Shown here: positions 23,833 to 34,899 of the stretch, one piece after another
How the letters are laid out: each line of letters opens with the position of its first letter
Numbering within the stretch: position 1 is the stretch's first letter
Origin: Atopsyche davidsoni
Taxonomy: Eukaryota > Arthropoda > Insecta > Trichoptera > Hydrobiosidae
NCBI GenBank assembly: GCA_022113835.1
Contig: JAILWY010000010.1
Span: forward strand, 5,915,501 to 5,979,500
Direction of reading: 5' to 3'
DNA length: 64,000 nt
Made by a program: the position numbers and the translations under genes
Notes under the pieces: model-generated
Told to the model about the DNA's origin: nothing
The model's input: the letters and a program-made list of their open reading frames with translations, nothing else
Databases searched by the model: none

Positions 23833-26480
23833 TTAATTAAGTGGTCATTGAACATATTAATAAATCTGTATTTGTATTAGAATCTTAGACTTTCTAGATA
23901 TTTGTTATTAGTTGTAAGTTTTTTTTATTTATACTCTACTAAAACTATTGAAATAAATAGTTAGTAGACGAGCATTCCTGAATTGTGTATATCATCTTAA
24001 CAATTGATACCTATTCTAAAATTGCTGACTCTTTGTCAGCAGCCATGATCCGGAATTGTGTAATAGTAAATAGTTTCATATATAGTCAACATATTGCTCA
24101 TTTTCGAGCGTTTCTATGCTAAAATTTTGTGAAAACAAGCTAAATGACAGTCATATCTAAAAGATAGACTGCTTAAAACCTGATAAAACTACAGCTTTTC
24201 AGAATTTGAGGTATCGTCTAAAAATGGGTTTAATACTTCTTGATACTATATTCACTCAATTTTTTTCATCTACTTTTTATTTCTTCAATGCATAACTCAT
24301 TCTCATGTAAACAAATCTGAAGTAGAAAAAAGTATTTATGGGCTCCCACTTTTCTATTGATACTAAGAGTTTTGAAAAACAATTGTACTGTTTTGCATTT
24401 AGATTTTAAAAATATAGTACAAGATTATAAATATTTATGTTTTCTCACCCAATGCTTATTTCATTTATAGTGTGTTATGAAAGATGAACAACGAACATTT
24501 GTTTTCCAATTTTGTTAAAATTAAGGATGTTTTTAATAATTTCAACTAAAAATAAAAACTGCCTGAAAAACTTTCATACCGTCTGTTTACGGGGTATGAA
24601 AGTTTACAGACAGAGAGTAGAGTTAACTCTGAATAATAAGGATAGATTAATACACTTTCAGTCTAAAACATCCTTAATTTAGCAATTGATGTATAAGATG
24701 TACACAGTACTAATTGTTTATTTTATGGTATAATTAGCTTTACAATTGATACTTAGGTCAGTTTACTGTAATTTTTTTATGGTTTGACAACACAACAAAT
24801 GTAAGTGCCTATGTGTAAAGTTATATATGCAATTAATTATTTTTACCTCAAGTTGAATTTTTAATTATTTGTTTTTTTATTTCTTTTAATTGAGTTAATT
24901 TTTTTTAAAAATTAGCATTTGATTATCGAGTACTTAATTTGTAATAAGAAAAAATGCAGAAATAACTCTACACATGGTTTAACCTTATATTTGAGTTGTC
25001 AAGTTGCGAAACCTCAAGGATTATTGAATTAAAATGAACATTTATCCAAAAGCTTCCTGAACAAGTTTTGCAACTAAACGATTCATGTAAAATGTACAAT
25101 TTTCCTTATATTAATTAGGCTATAATATAAATGTTTTATTAGGTTTAGATACTTTAGAACACTATTGAGTATAAAAATTGTTGGTTTAAACTAAACAATA
25201 AGTCAGTAAAATTATATAACTAACTGTAATAAATTATATGCATTAAATAGTAAAGATTTATCCTTCATTTGTAGGCTTCTGTAGTATTTGGATAATAAAG
25301 ATTCCAATGCTAGCTATTGAGGTACACGCCTGAGATAATAATTATTTATATAGTAAAAATATGCTAATGTATTATTTTTATTTTATTTTTATTATTAATG
25401 TATATATATATATATATTTTTTTTTTTTTTATTATTAATATTTATAATTTTTTTTTATTTATTTATATGTATATTTTTTATTAATATATATATAATTTTT
25501 TTTTATTATTATTAATATATATATATATTTTTTAAAATTATATATCTTTTTTGGAACAAATATTTTTAGTCAAGCCGTGTTCCATATCTTATAGTCATAA
25601 TACATTATTTATCGCACCTACCAGTTATTTTCCTTTTTGTGTAAATTATTAATAGCTTACCATTTTATCCAGAAATATGTACCGTAGATTGTGATCCAAT
25701 TGTAAATTAATGATTTTCAAAATTGTTAACTTGTCATTTATTTACTGATTGAGATACTAGGTATGGACATCATCCAAGCAATATGCATAGCAAACTAATT
25801 ATTGTCTCAGCAGTTTTTAAAAAAAATTGGATGTAAGTCATAAAAATACATATTCATATCAACAACCCAGGAAAGGGATTTTTGAAAATGTGCATCAGTT
25901 AACATAACAGTATAAAGTATTATTCATATTCACGGGAGAATAAAAATAAATATATTTTTGAATTCTCACCAATATGATAATAAATAAAATATTTTTAATA
26001 TTAGTCCATTAAGATATTTGTATTTAGATTAGTACAATATTGATGATACTTTGTCTAACTCCAGATAAGTTTTTTTGCAAGTGACTGACTAAAATGATAC
26101 AAAAACTCCTAATTGCTTCTTCTACTGTTATAATAAAATTTAATTTAAAAACAAATTTAAATTTATTGTAGTCTAATTTCTTCCCTAAGTCCAATCACAA
26201 TTTATCCTCCCAAAATGATACGATGAAATGAAAATTTCTATGATATTTCTGAATATATTTTAGCCAAATAATGTTATCAAATACTATATATTTTAAAATT
26301 ATTTATGTTCAGCCTCGGAGCCAAACATAAATAATTTATATAAACGTGTAAGTCATGAGTCAACTCATGCTTATCTTTTGGTACATATCCTAATCCCACT
26401 TCTTTCTCTTCCTAGTGTAATATCACTATTTATCAAAATACTAAGAGCTCTGAGCCTTTGTTAAGTTCATTGTAAACCCT
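23833..26480. other. AT-rich intergenic or distal 3' UTR stretch
   Basis: No gene recognised. AATAAA motifs at about 23952 and 25294 are possible distal CTCF polyadenylation signals. A T-rich and TA-rich low-complexity patch covers about 25376-25555. Confidence 0.5.
25376..25555. repeat. T-rich/(TA)n low-complexity patch
   Basis: Alternating TATATA and poly-T blocks, repeating roughly every 55-60 bases with ATTATTAATAT joints. Confidence 0.85.
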
Positions 26481-26699
26481 GCAGGCATCGAGACGAGTGC
26501 AGTCCAGGGACTTGCGACCCTTGGGGGGTCAATTGGAGGATTCTTATACTCAATTGAAATGCTTACTCTACTTCCACTCATGCTCTTATGCGGCCCGCCA
26601 GGCATTTTTAAAATTTATTTATTTTATCGACTTTCTCCCATCAATATATTGTTATAAAATTAATTATAATAAAATGATAGTACATACTAAACCGAAACA

Positions 26700-28915
26700 A
26701 TTTTTTGTGACGAGTTACTCACTTGTCGGCAACTTGACACCAAATTTAATATTACCGAAGAATTGTGTTCACTGATTCCAATGCAAGAGACTACAACCGG
26801 CAAAGACTTGTACGATGAACTAAAGTTTGTGTTGGAAAATTTTTCATTAGAAAAGATTATTGGTATATCGACAGATGGAGCATGAGCAATGTCAAGCATG
26901 GAGAAAGGAGTATCGGGAAGGCTATTTCAAGACATTAAGGTCACAGGAAGGGAAATATTCATTAACCACTGCATAATTCACCAGGAAAATTTGTGTGCGA
27001 AAAGATTTTGGCAAATGTCACAATACCAATAATTAAAGTAATCAATTTTATAAAGTCGCGCCCGTTAAATTACTGTGAATTTAAAGAATTCTTGAAAGAT
27101 TTAGAAACTGAATATGGCGACGTGGTTTTTAATACCGAAGTACGTTTGCTTAGTAGAGGTGCAATGCTAAAAAGAGTATACAACTTAAAAAGCGAAATAC
27201 ACCCATACCTCGCTTTACGCTTAGATTCATTCCACGAAACTTGGCCGCAAAGCGAAAAGCCGTATAAGGAATCAATTATTTTAATACAAATTCAATGGGA
27301 TCGGTTCCAAATTTGTTAAATATGTAACACTTTTTACACATTCTGGCCATATTTTTTTCCAAACATGGTTCATTGTTGTTAATTTTAATTCCTTCCATGA
27401 TTCACTGATGCTGTCAACAGCATCCTTGATGTTATAGTTTTTCCAAAATGTTTTAATTGAAGCTTTACCATCGGTTTCCCTTATAAGTTGTCGGAAAGTT
27501 CGGCGTAGGTAATATGCCTTAAAAGGGGCTATTGCACCCTGATCCATTGGTTGGATCAGAGCTGATTTTTAAATTTTTCAAACCATCCTCGGCTTTCTTG
27601 GAATGTGACATCTTCAGCAGATTCATCGGTATCTCCATTCTTCTAATTTTCGAAAATACTTAAAGCTTTTTCCTGGATATTCATTTGACTCATTGGCATT
27701 CTCTGTTTGTTATTGTCCTCAATCCATATAATCAATAGTTAAAATAAGTTTAATAAAAAAATACATGTTAAAATTTTTAAATTTGTACATACATACATAT
27801 GTACTAACGTATCAAAAATGTCCCTAATTATTTCCAATTTTTCCAGTATTCCAACAATCAGTAATAAATATGTACATAAAACACTCAAGTCTAAACCAGC
27901 CGCTCTATGAGCACACACTAAATAACGCTCGTAAACAAAATAACATTGAAAAAAAGTTTTTTTTGCCGTTATAGCGAAACATTTTAGGCCGTATATCGAA
28001 AACGTGCCTTAATTGAAAAGGGCCGTTTTAGCGAGGTATGGGTGTACAATTGTTCTTGGATATGCCTTTCCTCATTTTGGTAATAAAGAATGGATGTGCG
28101 ATTTTGGGTTTCTTATCGACATGACTCAGCATCTCAACGATCTTAATGTGGAACTTCAAGGCAAAGGACAGTTTATTCACAATTTGTATGATAAAATTCA
28201 GGACTTTGAGCGCAAATTAAAATTGTGGAAACAGTATCTTTTGCAGAATAATGTGTTTCACTTTCCACATTTAGAAAAAGAAAACGTTACTACTTCTCAA
28301 AAATACGCACAACATATAGACATTTTAATTAACGAACTTCAATTACGATTCCTAATGTTCGAAGCTGAGAAGACAGCGGTTTCCATGAAAATGTTTTCCT
28401 CGCCATTTAATATAGATGTGAATACCATACAGTTCTCGAAGACTTTCAAATGGAAGTGATTGACATGCAGAATAATACCGATTTAAAAAAAATATTTTTT
28501 TAGTAAACATCGAAAATTTTTACAAATTTTATGTGAGCCCTGAGGAATTTTTGCTTTTGACGAAAAATGCAAAGCAAATGATGTCTCTGTTCGGAAGTAC
28601 GTATGTTTGCGAACAATTGTTTTCAACCATGAAATTAATCAAAAATGACCACCGATCAAGACTGAGTGATGCACGACTAGAAAGCTTTGTACGTGTAGCT
28701 ACCTCATCAATTCTGGTTGATATTGATCAGCTTGTATCGAAAAACAGTGCCAAATTTCTCATTAAAAATTTCAAGTAAATTCGTTTTTCTGTTCCTTTCT
28801 TGTTTGTTTTTATTTTGCATTAAAATTTGTATATAAAATCTTTACTTTTACGTGAAAGGGGGCGTTGGAAATTTTTTTTCTTATCAAGGGGTCAATAAAA
28901 GGTTGGAAACTTATG
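26700..28915 (+). pseudogene. hAT-family transposase pseudogene (GTF2IRD2/Charlie8-like), split by a Tigger element
   Basis: In several frames the plus strand reads TTTGKDLYDELKFVLENF, IIGISTDGA, INHCIIHQENLCAK, NTEVRLLSRGAMLKRVYNLK, DFGFLIDMTQHLNDLNVEL, FERKLKLW and finally a C-terminal dimerisation block with CEQLFSTMKLIKN and RLSDARLESF. This order matches hAT transposases related to vertebrate GTF2IRD2. Stops (for example after STDGA), frameshifts and the insertion at 27200-28044 make it non-functional. Its right end may be the GGTTGGAAACTTATG near 28901-28915; the left end was not found. The 5' part encoding the zinc finger is not seen. Confidence 0.85.
27200..28044 (-). mobile_element. 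Internally deleted Tigger/pogo element nested in the hAT pseudogene
   Basis: Terminal inverted repeats CACCCATACCTCGC (27200-27213) and GCGAGGTATGGGTG (28031-28044) are exact over 14 bases and flanked by TA on each side, the Tc1/mariner/pogo target. On the minus strand a helix-turn-helix-like ASRGWFEKFK-type segment (about 27570-27620, read as ESRGWFEKFKNQL) is followed almost at once by MDQGAIAPFKAYYLRRTFRQ (from 27547). The DDE core that should lie between them is missing. It interrupts the hAT frame after YNLKSEI. Confidence 0.88.
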
Positions 28916-28923
28916 CTCTACAC

Positions 28924-29518
28924 CAGTGCTTCCCTACGGACCCCAGGGGGTCCCTGGGATCATTCAGGGGGTCCTTAGAAAATAAAAATCGATTTGGGGG
29001 TCCCTGAACAACGTCAGGGGGTCCGCGCAAGGTTTAATATAAAATAAAAAAATTGTGACACATTTTTATTAATATGGTAATTAAAATAAATAACAATGAA
29101 TAATAATTAGTAAATTTTACATCTTAAGTAAAATATAAATATAGACAGGTACATAAAATACAAGTAATAACAGGCATCGCGGTGAGTCAGGTAAGTTAAT
29201 ACAGGAACGCAATAGAGTCGATACTTGCACCAACTAGTCTATTATATGAATTTATGTAGTTTTTCACCCAGGGTCCGTAGGGAAGTTTTGACTATGAAGA
29301 GGGTCCATGGGCAAGTTTTGACTATGAAAGGAGGTCTGTAGGCAAGTTTTGACTGTGAAAGGAGTTCCGTAGGCAAGTTTTGACCATAAAAGGGGGTCCG
29401 TAGGCAAGTTTTGACTGAAAGGGGGTCCATGGGCAAGTTTTGACCATGAAAGGAGGTTCGTGGGCAAGTTTTGACTATGAAAAGGGGTCCGTGGGCCAAA
29501 CGAGTGTGAGAGCCACTG
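28924..29518. mobile_element. hAT-type MITE with 8-base target duplication and internal minisatellite
   Basis: Starts CAGTGCTTCCC and ends with its counterpart GAGAGCCACTG. Flanks CTCTACAC (28916-28923) and CTCTACAT (29519-29526) differ by one base, as expected for an aged hAT 8-base target duplication. It encodes nothing. The interior is GGGTCC-rich, including a 7-unit minisatellite. Confidence 0.88.
29271..29497. repeat. Minisatellite, about 31-base unit, 7 copies plus a partial
   Basis: Units begin GGTCCRTRGGCAAGTTTTGA and continue with an ACTATGAAAGG-type tail; individual units range from about 29 to 32 bases. It is contained in the hAT MITE. There are no unique spacers, so it is not a CRISPR array. 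Confidence 0.92.
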
Positions 29519-30107
29519 CTCTACATAATCAAGCTGGTAGGAGACTTCAATTTTGGCAATATGTAAATACAAATATATTTACATGTGTCTTGCGGTGGAT
29601 TATCAGGATAGACATGTAATTCCATTAGGTCAAGTGATATATAAACGGCCAAAATATTATACCCAAGACCTACTTAAACTTTTGATTAATTCTTTTGTAA
29701 CTTGACTCAGCCCAAACTATTCATCTTAAGAAATAATCTTTTTTTTTTTAATTCTTATATCTGATAGATCTTTATATAAAATACGTGTAAATCTGAAAAC
29801 CGTCTCTTAAATATTCAAATGATTTTACATGTTGACTTTATCCGATTATTTAAACATTTAAAGTAAATACAGTGTCTTCCTGATAACCTAAAAATGCAAA
29901 TGTCACATGCAAGAATCACTGACTTTTTGATGCGCTAAAACTAAATCTAAATATTTAAATAAATGAAAATTCGTACACTCGATGTTCTGAAAATATAAAA
30001 ATGTTGGCATGACGCTCTCATATAGATAAATATTCAAAATTAACATAACTTAATAACAAAAACTGAAATGACAACACTTCATAATGGCGGACATTTTTTC
30101 TGTGATG

Positions 30108-30121
30108 GACACTAGATGGCG
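30108..30121 (+). promoter_or_regulatory. Near-consensus CTCF binding motif
   Basis: The core CACTAGATGGCG fits the vertebrate and insect CTCF motif CCRSYAGRKGGCRS at almost every position after the first base. It lies midway between the CTCF and luna genes in AT-rich sequence with few such GC-containing words. Motif match only. Confidence 0.45.
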
Positions 30122-30452
30122 ATGTTCACAACTTTTGTCAAAACATTCATTAATTTTAATATTATAAAATATCATGTTAAAATATGTAAATTTATTGCAA
30201 TACAAAGAACATTCAATAAAAAACAACCTTTTTTTAAAAATATTATGACATTTTCCTCAGATATAGTGGTTGATACAATATAAATATAGCATAATTTGAC
30301 TTCGGTTACAAACGGTACTTTTGGCGAAAATGTACGGCTAGAATGTTCGTATAGAATGATCAATAGGAACAGTGAAATATTGTTTTTATATAATATTTAA
30401 TTAGATTGACGGCAAAATTAAAAATAATAAATTAAAAAATTACATATGTAAA

Positions 30453-30511
30453 TACACACACACACATATATATATATGTGTGTATGTATATATATATATA
30501 TATATATATAA
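30453..30511. repeat. (CA)n/(TA)n microsatellite
   Basis: Runs of ACACACAC, then TATATATA, TGTGTATG and again TATATATA. Confidence 0.9.
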
Positions 30512-31364
30512 TTTTTATTTTACCGTCGTTCGAACAATAAAATGCATTCTACAGGAAATCTTGGCAAATTTAGAATTTCACGTTACTGCGATAAATCAAT
30601 TAGAATTAAATATCTATTCTATAACTCTTGGGGTTTTTTAACAAATTTTTCATAGGAATGTACGCTATAACGCACATGGAATATTTTTCACGACAGTTTA
30701 TTGAATGAGAAATTATTTCCGCGGTTTGTTAGTTTTTATTTTATATTCACCGCACGCCACTGCAGTTTGTGTATCTCTCATAGTTCCTATCAAGCAGTTT
30801 CTTATTAGTGAAGGCTCATTGTACCTGACTGTAAGCATTTTTTTAAATTAAACATATTTATTTCTATATGATTTTGCATTTACGTTATCTTTTTGTCTCA
30901 GCTGATTTTAGTTAGTTTCCAAATATACAATACATTTCTCATTTGTTTTTATGACGTATTAGAGGAATCGTCCAGTGCTAATCACCAACTGCTAAACATC
31001 TAAATATTGCCATCAGAATCCAAACTTTTTTAAAATCATTTCGACGACAAGAAAATCGATTAATAAATAAAAAAGATGCCAAAATGCATTTCATGCTATA
31101 CATGTTAACATATGTTTTTTGAAATATTGTTACTTGTGTTTTGTAAAATCTCATTATTTGAATTAAGTGAACAACAAAAATCGCAATATAATTATAACAT
31201 TGTATTTTTTTTTTTTATTGTTTTAATATATTATCTATTTATCTGCTTCTCACCTGCGAAATGAACCCTGTGCTCCTGCTCTTTAAAATATATGTGCAAT
31301 TGCCTGAAAAAAAGTATTATATATATTTAGATTATTTCGATGTGCGCAGCTTGATCTAAACTGG

Positions 31365-31650
31365 AAGTGTGTGTAGATTTTCGTGTGGTGTGAGAACGGG
31401 TGCCTTCGCGCTGGGGACCACGCCGAGCTCTGGCCCGGTGGCGGCTGCCGAGGCTCGGGTCCTGGACCATCTTCATCTCGGGTCTCCGGCGCGCACCCTC
31501 TCTGCGCGGATCGAACCTGCCTGCATCTATCCACTAAGCACCGAAGCAAGTGGATCAGGAACGCTCGCGATGTATAAATCCAACTTCTCGATCCGCTTAT
31601 TCAGGCGCACAAGCCGCAAAAATATCTTGCCGAGTACCCGGAGTGTGTTT
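31365..31650. other. Isolated GC-rich island
   Basis: About 280 bases of clearly GC- and CpG-rich sequence in AT-rich surroundings, 7 kb upstream of luna. Frames are open on both strands but encode nothing I recognise. It could be a distal promoter, an enhancer or a transposon remnant. Confidence 0.4.
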
Positions 31651-32267
31651 GTCAACATCGGACTACGAATGTATATATCATTTTAAGATGCTCATTTCTC
31701 ACTGAAAAAGTAATAATTACCATTGGCTCAGTAGCAATAATATGTGCAGACACTACGAGGGACTGCGATATTTATGTTTTTATAAAATGTGTTGTAGGAT
31801 GTTGAAGTTTTCAGTCCTCCGATTGATCTAATAACAACGGCTGCCAAAATCCGAAAATATCCCATTTCTGACGTTATTGTGTGTGAATTGAGGTGAATGA
31901 AGAGAACAATGAAAACATAATATCTATTATTTATGAATTTATTCACCTAGATGGATATAATATTAATTAGTTGTCAAAAAATTTAAGGTGTACATACAAA
32001 TTAATAAATAAAATATTGCGGAATCGGTGATTTTGAAGAAGTTCTATATGTGAATATATATATACATATATATTTTATAGGGAATTTCTAGGAGAGTTTC
32101 GATACCACGATTATGCAAAATATTAAAACTATACTATAATTTAGTGGTTTTTTTATATATATAATAAATGTGCATTGTTACCGCAGCGGTTGCTGCTTGG
32201 GAAACTTCACCTGTATTCGCTGCGTTTATTTCAAATTTTTTTATATTTTTTGGATTTTTATAATTTT

Positions 32268-32392
32268 TTAAATGCCAACGAAACCGGTTGGCAAAACCAA
32301 AATTAAAAAATGTGGAATAATCACAAAAGTATTTTTATTTAAAATATTACAATTGAATTCAATCAAGTACTACCTGTTAAAAATATTGAATA
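32268..32392 (+). repeat. Dispersed repeat family, copy 5
   Basis: Plus-orientation, diverged copy: AATGCCAACGAAACCGGTTGG, then ATGTGGAATAATCACAAAAG, then GAATTCAATCAAGTACTAC and GTTAAAAATATTGAATA. The stem-loop is shortened compared with other copies. Confidence 0.65.
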
Positions 32393-32580
32393 TTATAATT
32401 AATAATAGATTTTATTTGATTATTATGAGTGGCATTGGTGTGTAAGTAATATAATAAATAAACAGTGCGTCCTATAACACAGGTTAGCACGTGTTTTTCT
32501 TAAAATTGATAACCTAAAAACCGTCTAAATTTGAAGATATTATATACTTATGTATATATTATCTTCTCTATTTTTCTCCA

Positions 32581-32640
32581 CTTGGAAACGAACCTGAGAC
32601 TGAATTGTCGGCAACCGAGGTAAATACTAGACCACGAAAC
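32581..32640 (-). repeat. tRNA-like SINE head, decayed
   Basis: The minus strand reads CGTGGTCTAGTATTTACCTC (A-box-like, resembling tRNA-Asp/Glu heads) and later CTCAGGTTCGTTTCC (B-box-like). The cloverleaf arms do not all pair, so it is not called as a tRNA gene. Confidence 0.4.
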
Positions 32641-33002
32641 GTTTTTCACATGTCATCGGGGTGAATGTTTCTGTTGAGCATCTCAGATAACTTGCAATTG
32701 GATGCAGGTCCAACAATATATGTCTGTTAAATAATTTTAACTCAATTTGTTGACATATGATCAAATTGAAATCTGAAAAAAATGATGTTATTGTTTTCAT
32801 GTTGATGCTCGGGACATCTTCTGTATAGAAGGGTGACTCCCAAAGTGGAGAATATCGAAAGGAAAGATCCAGGGAGGGAACTCCAGAGACAAAATTACCC
32901 GAAAATGAAACCAATTTCGGCCTAAATTCTACAATTTTTATAAAATTAACATGAAATGTCAATATGGCTCGTTATGACCAAAGCGAATAAGGCGTGACAT
33001 AT

Positions 33003-33067
33003 GTTAGGGATACAATTCTCAAGACGATGATTTGAGAGTCAGCGGTCTTACCATTGAGCCAACACGT
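33003..33067 (-). repeat. tRNA-like SINE head, decayed, second family
   Basis: The minus strand reads GTGTTGGCTCAATGGTAAGACC (A-box-like within TGGCTCAATGG), then GCTGACTCTCAAATC and a degenerate B-box GAGAATTGTATCCC. A related piece lies at 53341-53410. The region 32650-33000 may be its body. Confidence 0.4.
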
Positions 33068-33103
33068 CAATATTGCAAACTATCGATTTTATTTTTAGGC
33101 ATA

Positions 33104-33582
33104 CAGAAAAACCCCAATATAACGGACCTCTATTTAATTAACTTCAGTCAAGTGTAAAAAATTAAAAACGTTTTAAATGCGAAAATGTAAAATTTTTTAA
33201 AAAAAGTCGTAATTTTCGAGATTAGAGATTATAAAAGGTGTACAGTAATATATAAAACGGACCCCTGTTTAACGGATTTCGGATATAAAGGATAAAAAAT
33301 CCGGTCAAATACAAAATATTTTTAAATGTTTTAAATGTGAAAATGTAAAAAATTATAGTTTTTTTTTCGTAATTTTTGAGAGTTGGTTATAAGAAAAAAA
33401 CAGCAAACTTCAAAAGTGCAAACAAAAGTTGATTCCTTTTTAGTAGGATTACCTAAAGTAAGCGCGTCGATGTCAAACAGCAACGTCACTTCACGACGAG
33501 TGTCATATTTTTATATAACGGACTTTCGTCTTTAACGGACACCCCCTTCCCCCAATTGGTCCGTTTTATCGAGGTTTTACTG
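33104..33582. mobile_element. Tigger/mariner-type MITE, copy 1
   Basis: Flanked by TA on both sides. The right end is GTCCGTTTTATCGAGGTTTT followed by ACTG; the left end CAGAAAAACCCCAATATAAC then GGAC is its diverged inverted partner. It shares an internal block (TTCAAAAGTGCAAACAAAAG then TCACTTCACGACGAGTGTC) with the copy at 37515. No coding capacity. Confidence 0.85.
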
Positions 33583-34591
33583 TAATTAAAAAAATATATA
33601 ATTCTCATATTCCTGTGTTACCGAGCGCTAATTGGCGATGGAACCATTCAGCTGCACCGGAGCTTATTATTATTTTTTTCATGTTATATTTTTGCAGGGA
33701 GGCTTGCTTTTAATGGGGAAATGAAACGCTGAGCCTAATAAACTTGAAAACCACTGATGTAGAGGATTGGCGTTACGCATTCAAAGTGCTAATTATAGAA
33801 TTGTCAGTAAAAAATCGCACTGCTGGCATAAATCGAGTGAATATATTATATTGTTAAAATGATTCCCTGGTTCTGTTGCCTCGAATGTTTACCCATTTCA
33901 CAAAACATTATCGAACAAATATTGCACATCTGAAGTATTCACTTCATAAAGCTAGTATGATATAATACTAACTTGTATGTAAGGGTAGTTAGTAGTTTGA
34001 AAAAATAAATAAAATGAATAATCGGTTTAATATGACTATCGATGTATTATTTGGTTGTAGAATTTTGTTAAATATGAAATATATCACCAATTTTCAGTTT
34101 GTTATAATAAATAATATTGTCCTATCTAATAAATTGTGGATAGCACAGAAAAAAGATAGGAATCACCCTCACTGCTCCGGCTATTTATGCTTGCATTTTT
34201 CTGCCAGAGATATGTATAATTATTCTAAATTGTCCAGTATTTATTTAATAAAACGTAATAGAATACAGCAATGAGAGACGAAAACAGAGAAAATACTTCC
34301 GGTGGTGGAAAGTTAGAAATTTTTAGTAGTTATATATAAAAATAACAGACAATTTCTGCACTATTAATAAAATATCGGACTTTTGATTATGTCTACGCAT
34401 ATTAACCTATTGAAAAGGGAAAAAAATGTGGTTTGTTGATTATTTTGAGGTTAGCGTAATATCCGTTTAGTGTGATAATAAATTCTCGGTATTTCAACTT
34501 AAATAACTAAATATAAAACATTATACGATATCTTTTAACATGAAGCGTGTATTCATGCTTTGGTGTCCTGCAGAGTCTATATTTCTATTAA

Positions 34592-34733
34592 CACATTTAA
34601 TATTTTTGACAGAAATTACTTTGTGGAATTCAATTATACTTTTAATGAAAAAAGTTGAGTGATGTTCCAACTTGTTTTTATTAGATACTACCGGTTTCAC
34701 CAACATGCATGGTTGGCATCATCAGGTTGGAAT
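34592..34733 (-). repeat. Dispersed repeat family, copy 6, with the most intact hammerhead-like core
   Basis: On the minus strand it reads CTGATGA (34725-34719), a stem GCCAAC/GTTGGT with a 7-base loop, then GAAA and ACCGGTA. The other copies have TTGATAA in place of CTGATGA. It continues through AACATCACTCAAC and GAATTCCACAAAGTAATTTC to GTCAAAAATATTAAA. Confidence 0.75.
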
Positions 34734-34899
34734 AACACTTTTTCAAAAATATGTTTTCATGAATGAACTTAAAAATATTCATAAATGTAGTAGAATTTTA
34801 TTTTACTTAAGTATAAGGTTTTTTTACGAAATACTCATAAAATATGACAAATAAATAAAATATTGACTTTACTTTTGGTTGTAGTTTTAATAAATTGTT

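Larger units (their letters stand above)
29527..31360. other. AT-rich intergenic stretch
   Basis: No gene recognised. It contains the CTCF-like motif near 30109 and a TG/TA microsatellite near 30453; otherwise I see nothing in it. Confidence 0.5.

Noticed and set aside
28013..28778. A domesticated hAT-derived host gene
   Set aside because: Stops, frameshifts and a nested insertion interrupt it, and no splice-site arrangement restores a single frame.
29242..29572. Open frames with repeated SQNLPT/SKLAHGPP-like units, or a CRISPR array
   Set aside because: They come from a 31-base minisatellite inside a hAT MITE; no unique spacers, and the host is a eukaryote.
32581..32640. A functional tRNA gene
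   Set aside because: A- and B-box-like parts are present but the acceptor and anticodon arms do not pair properly; better seen as a SINE head.
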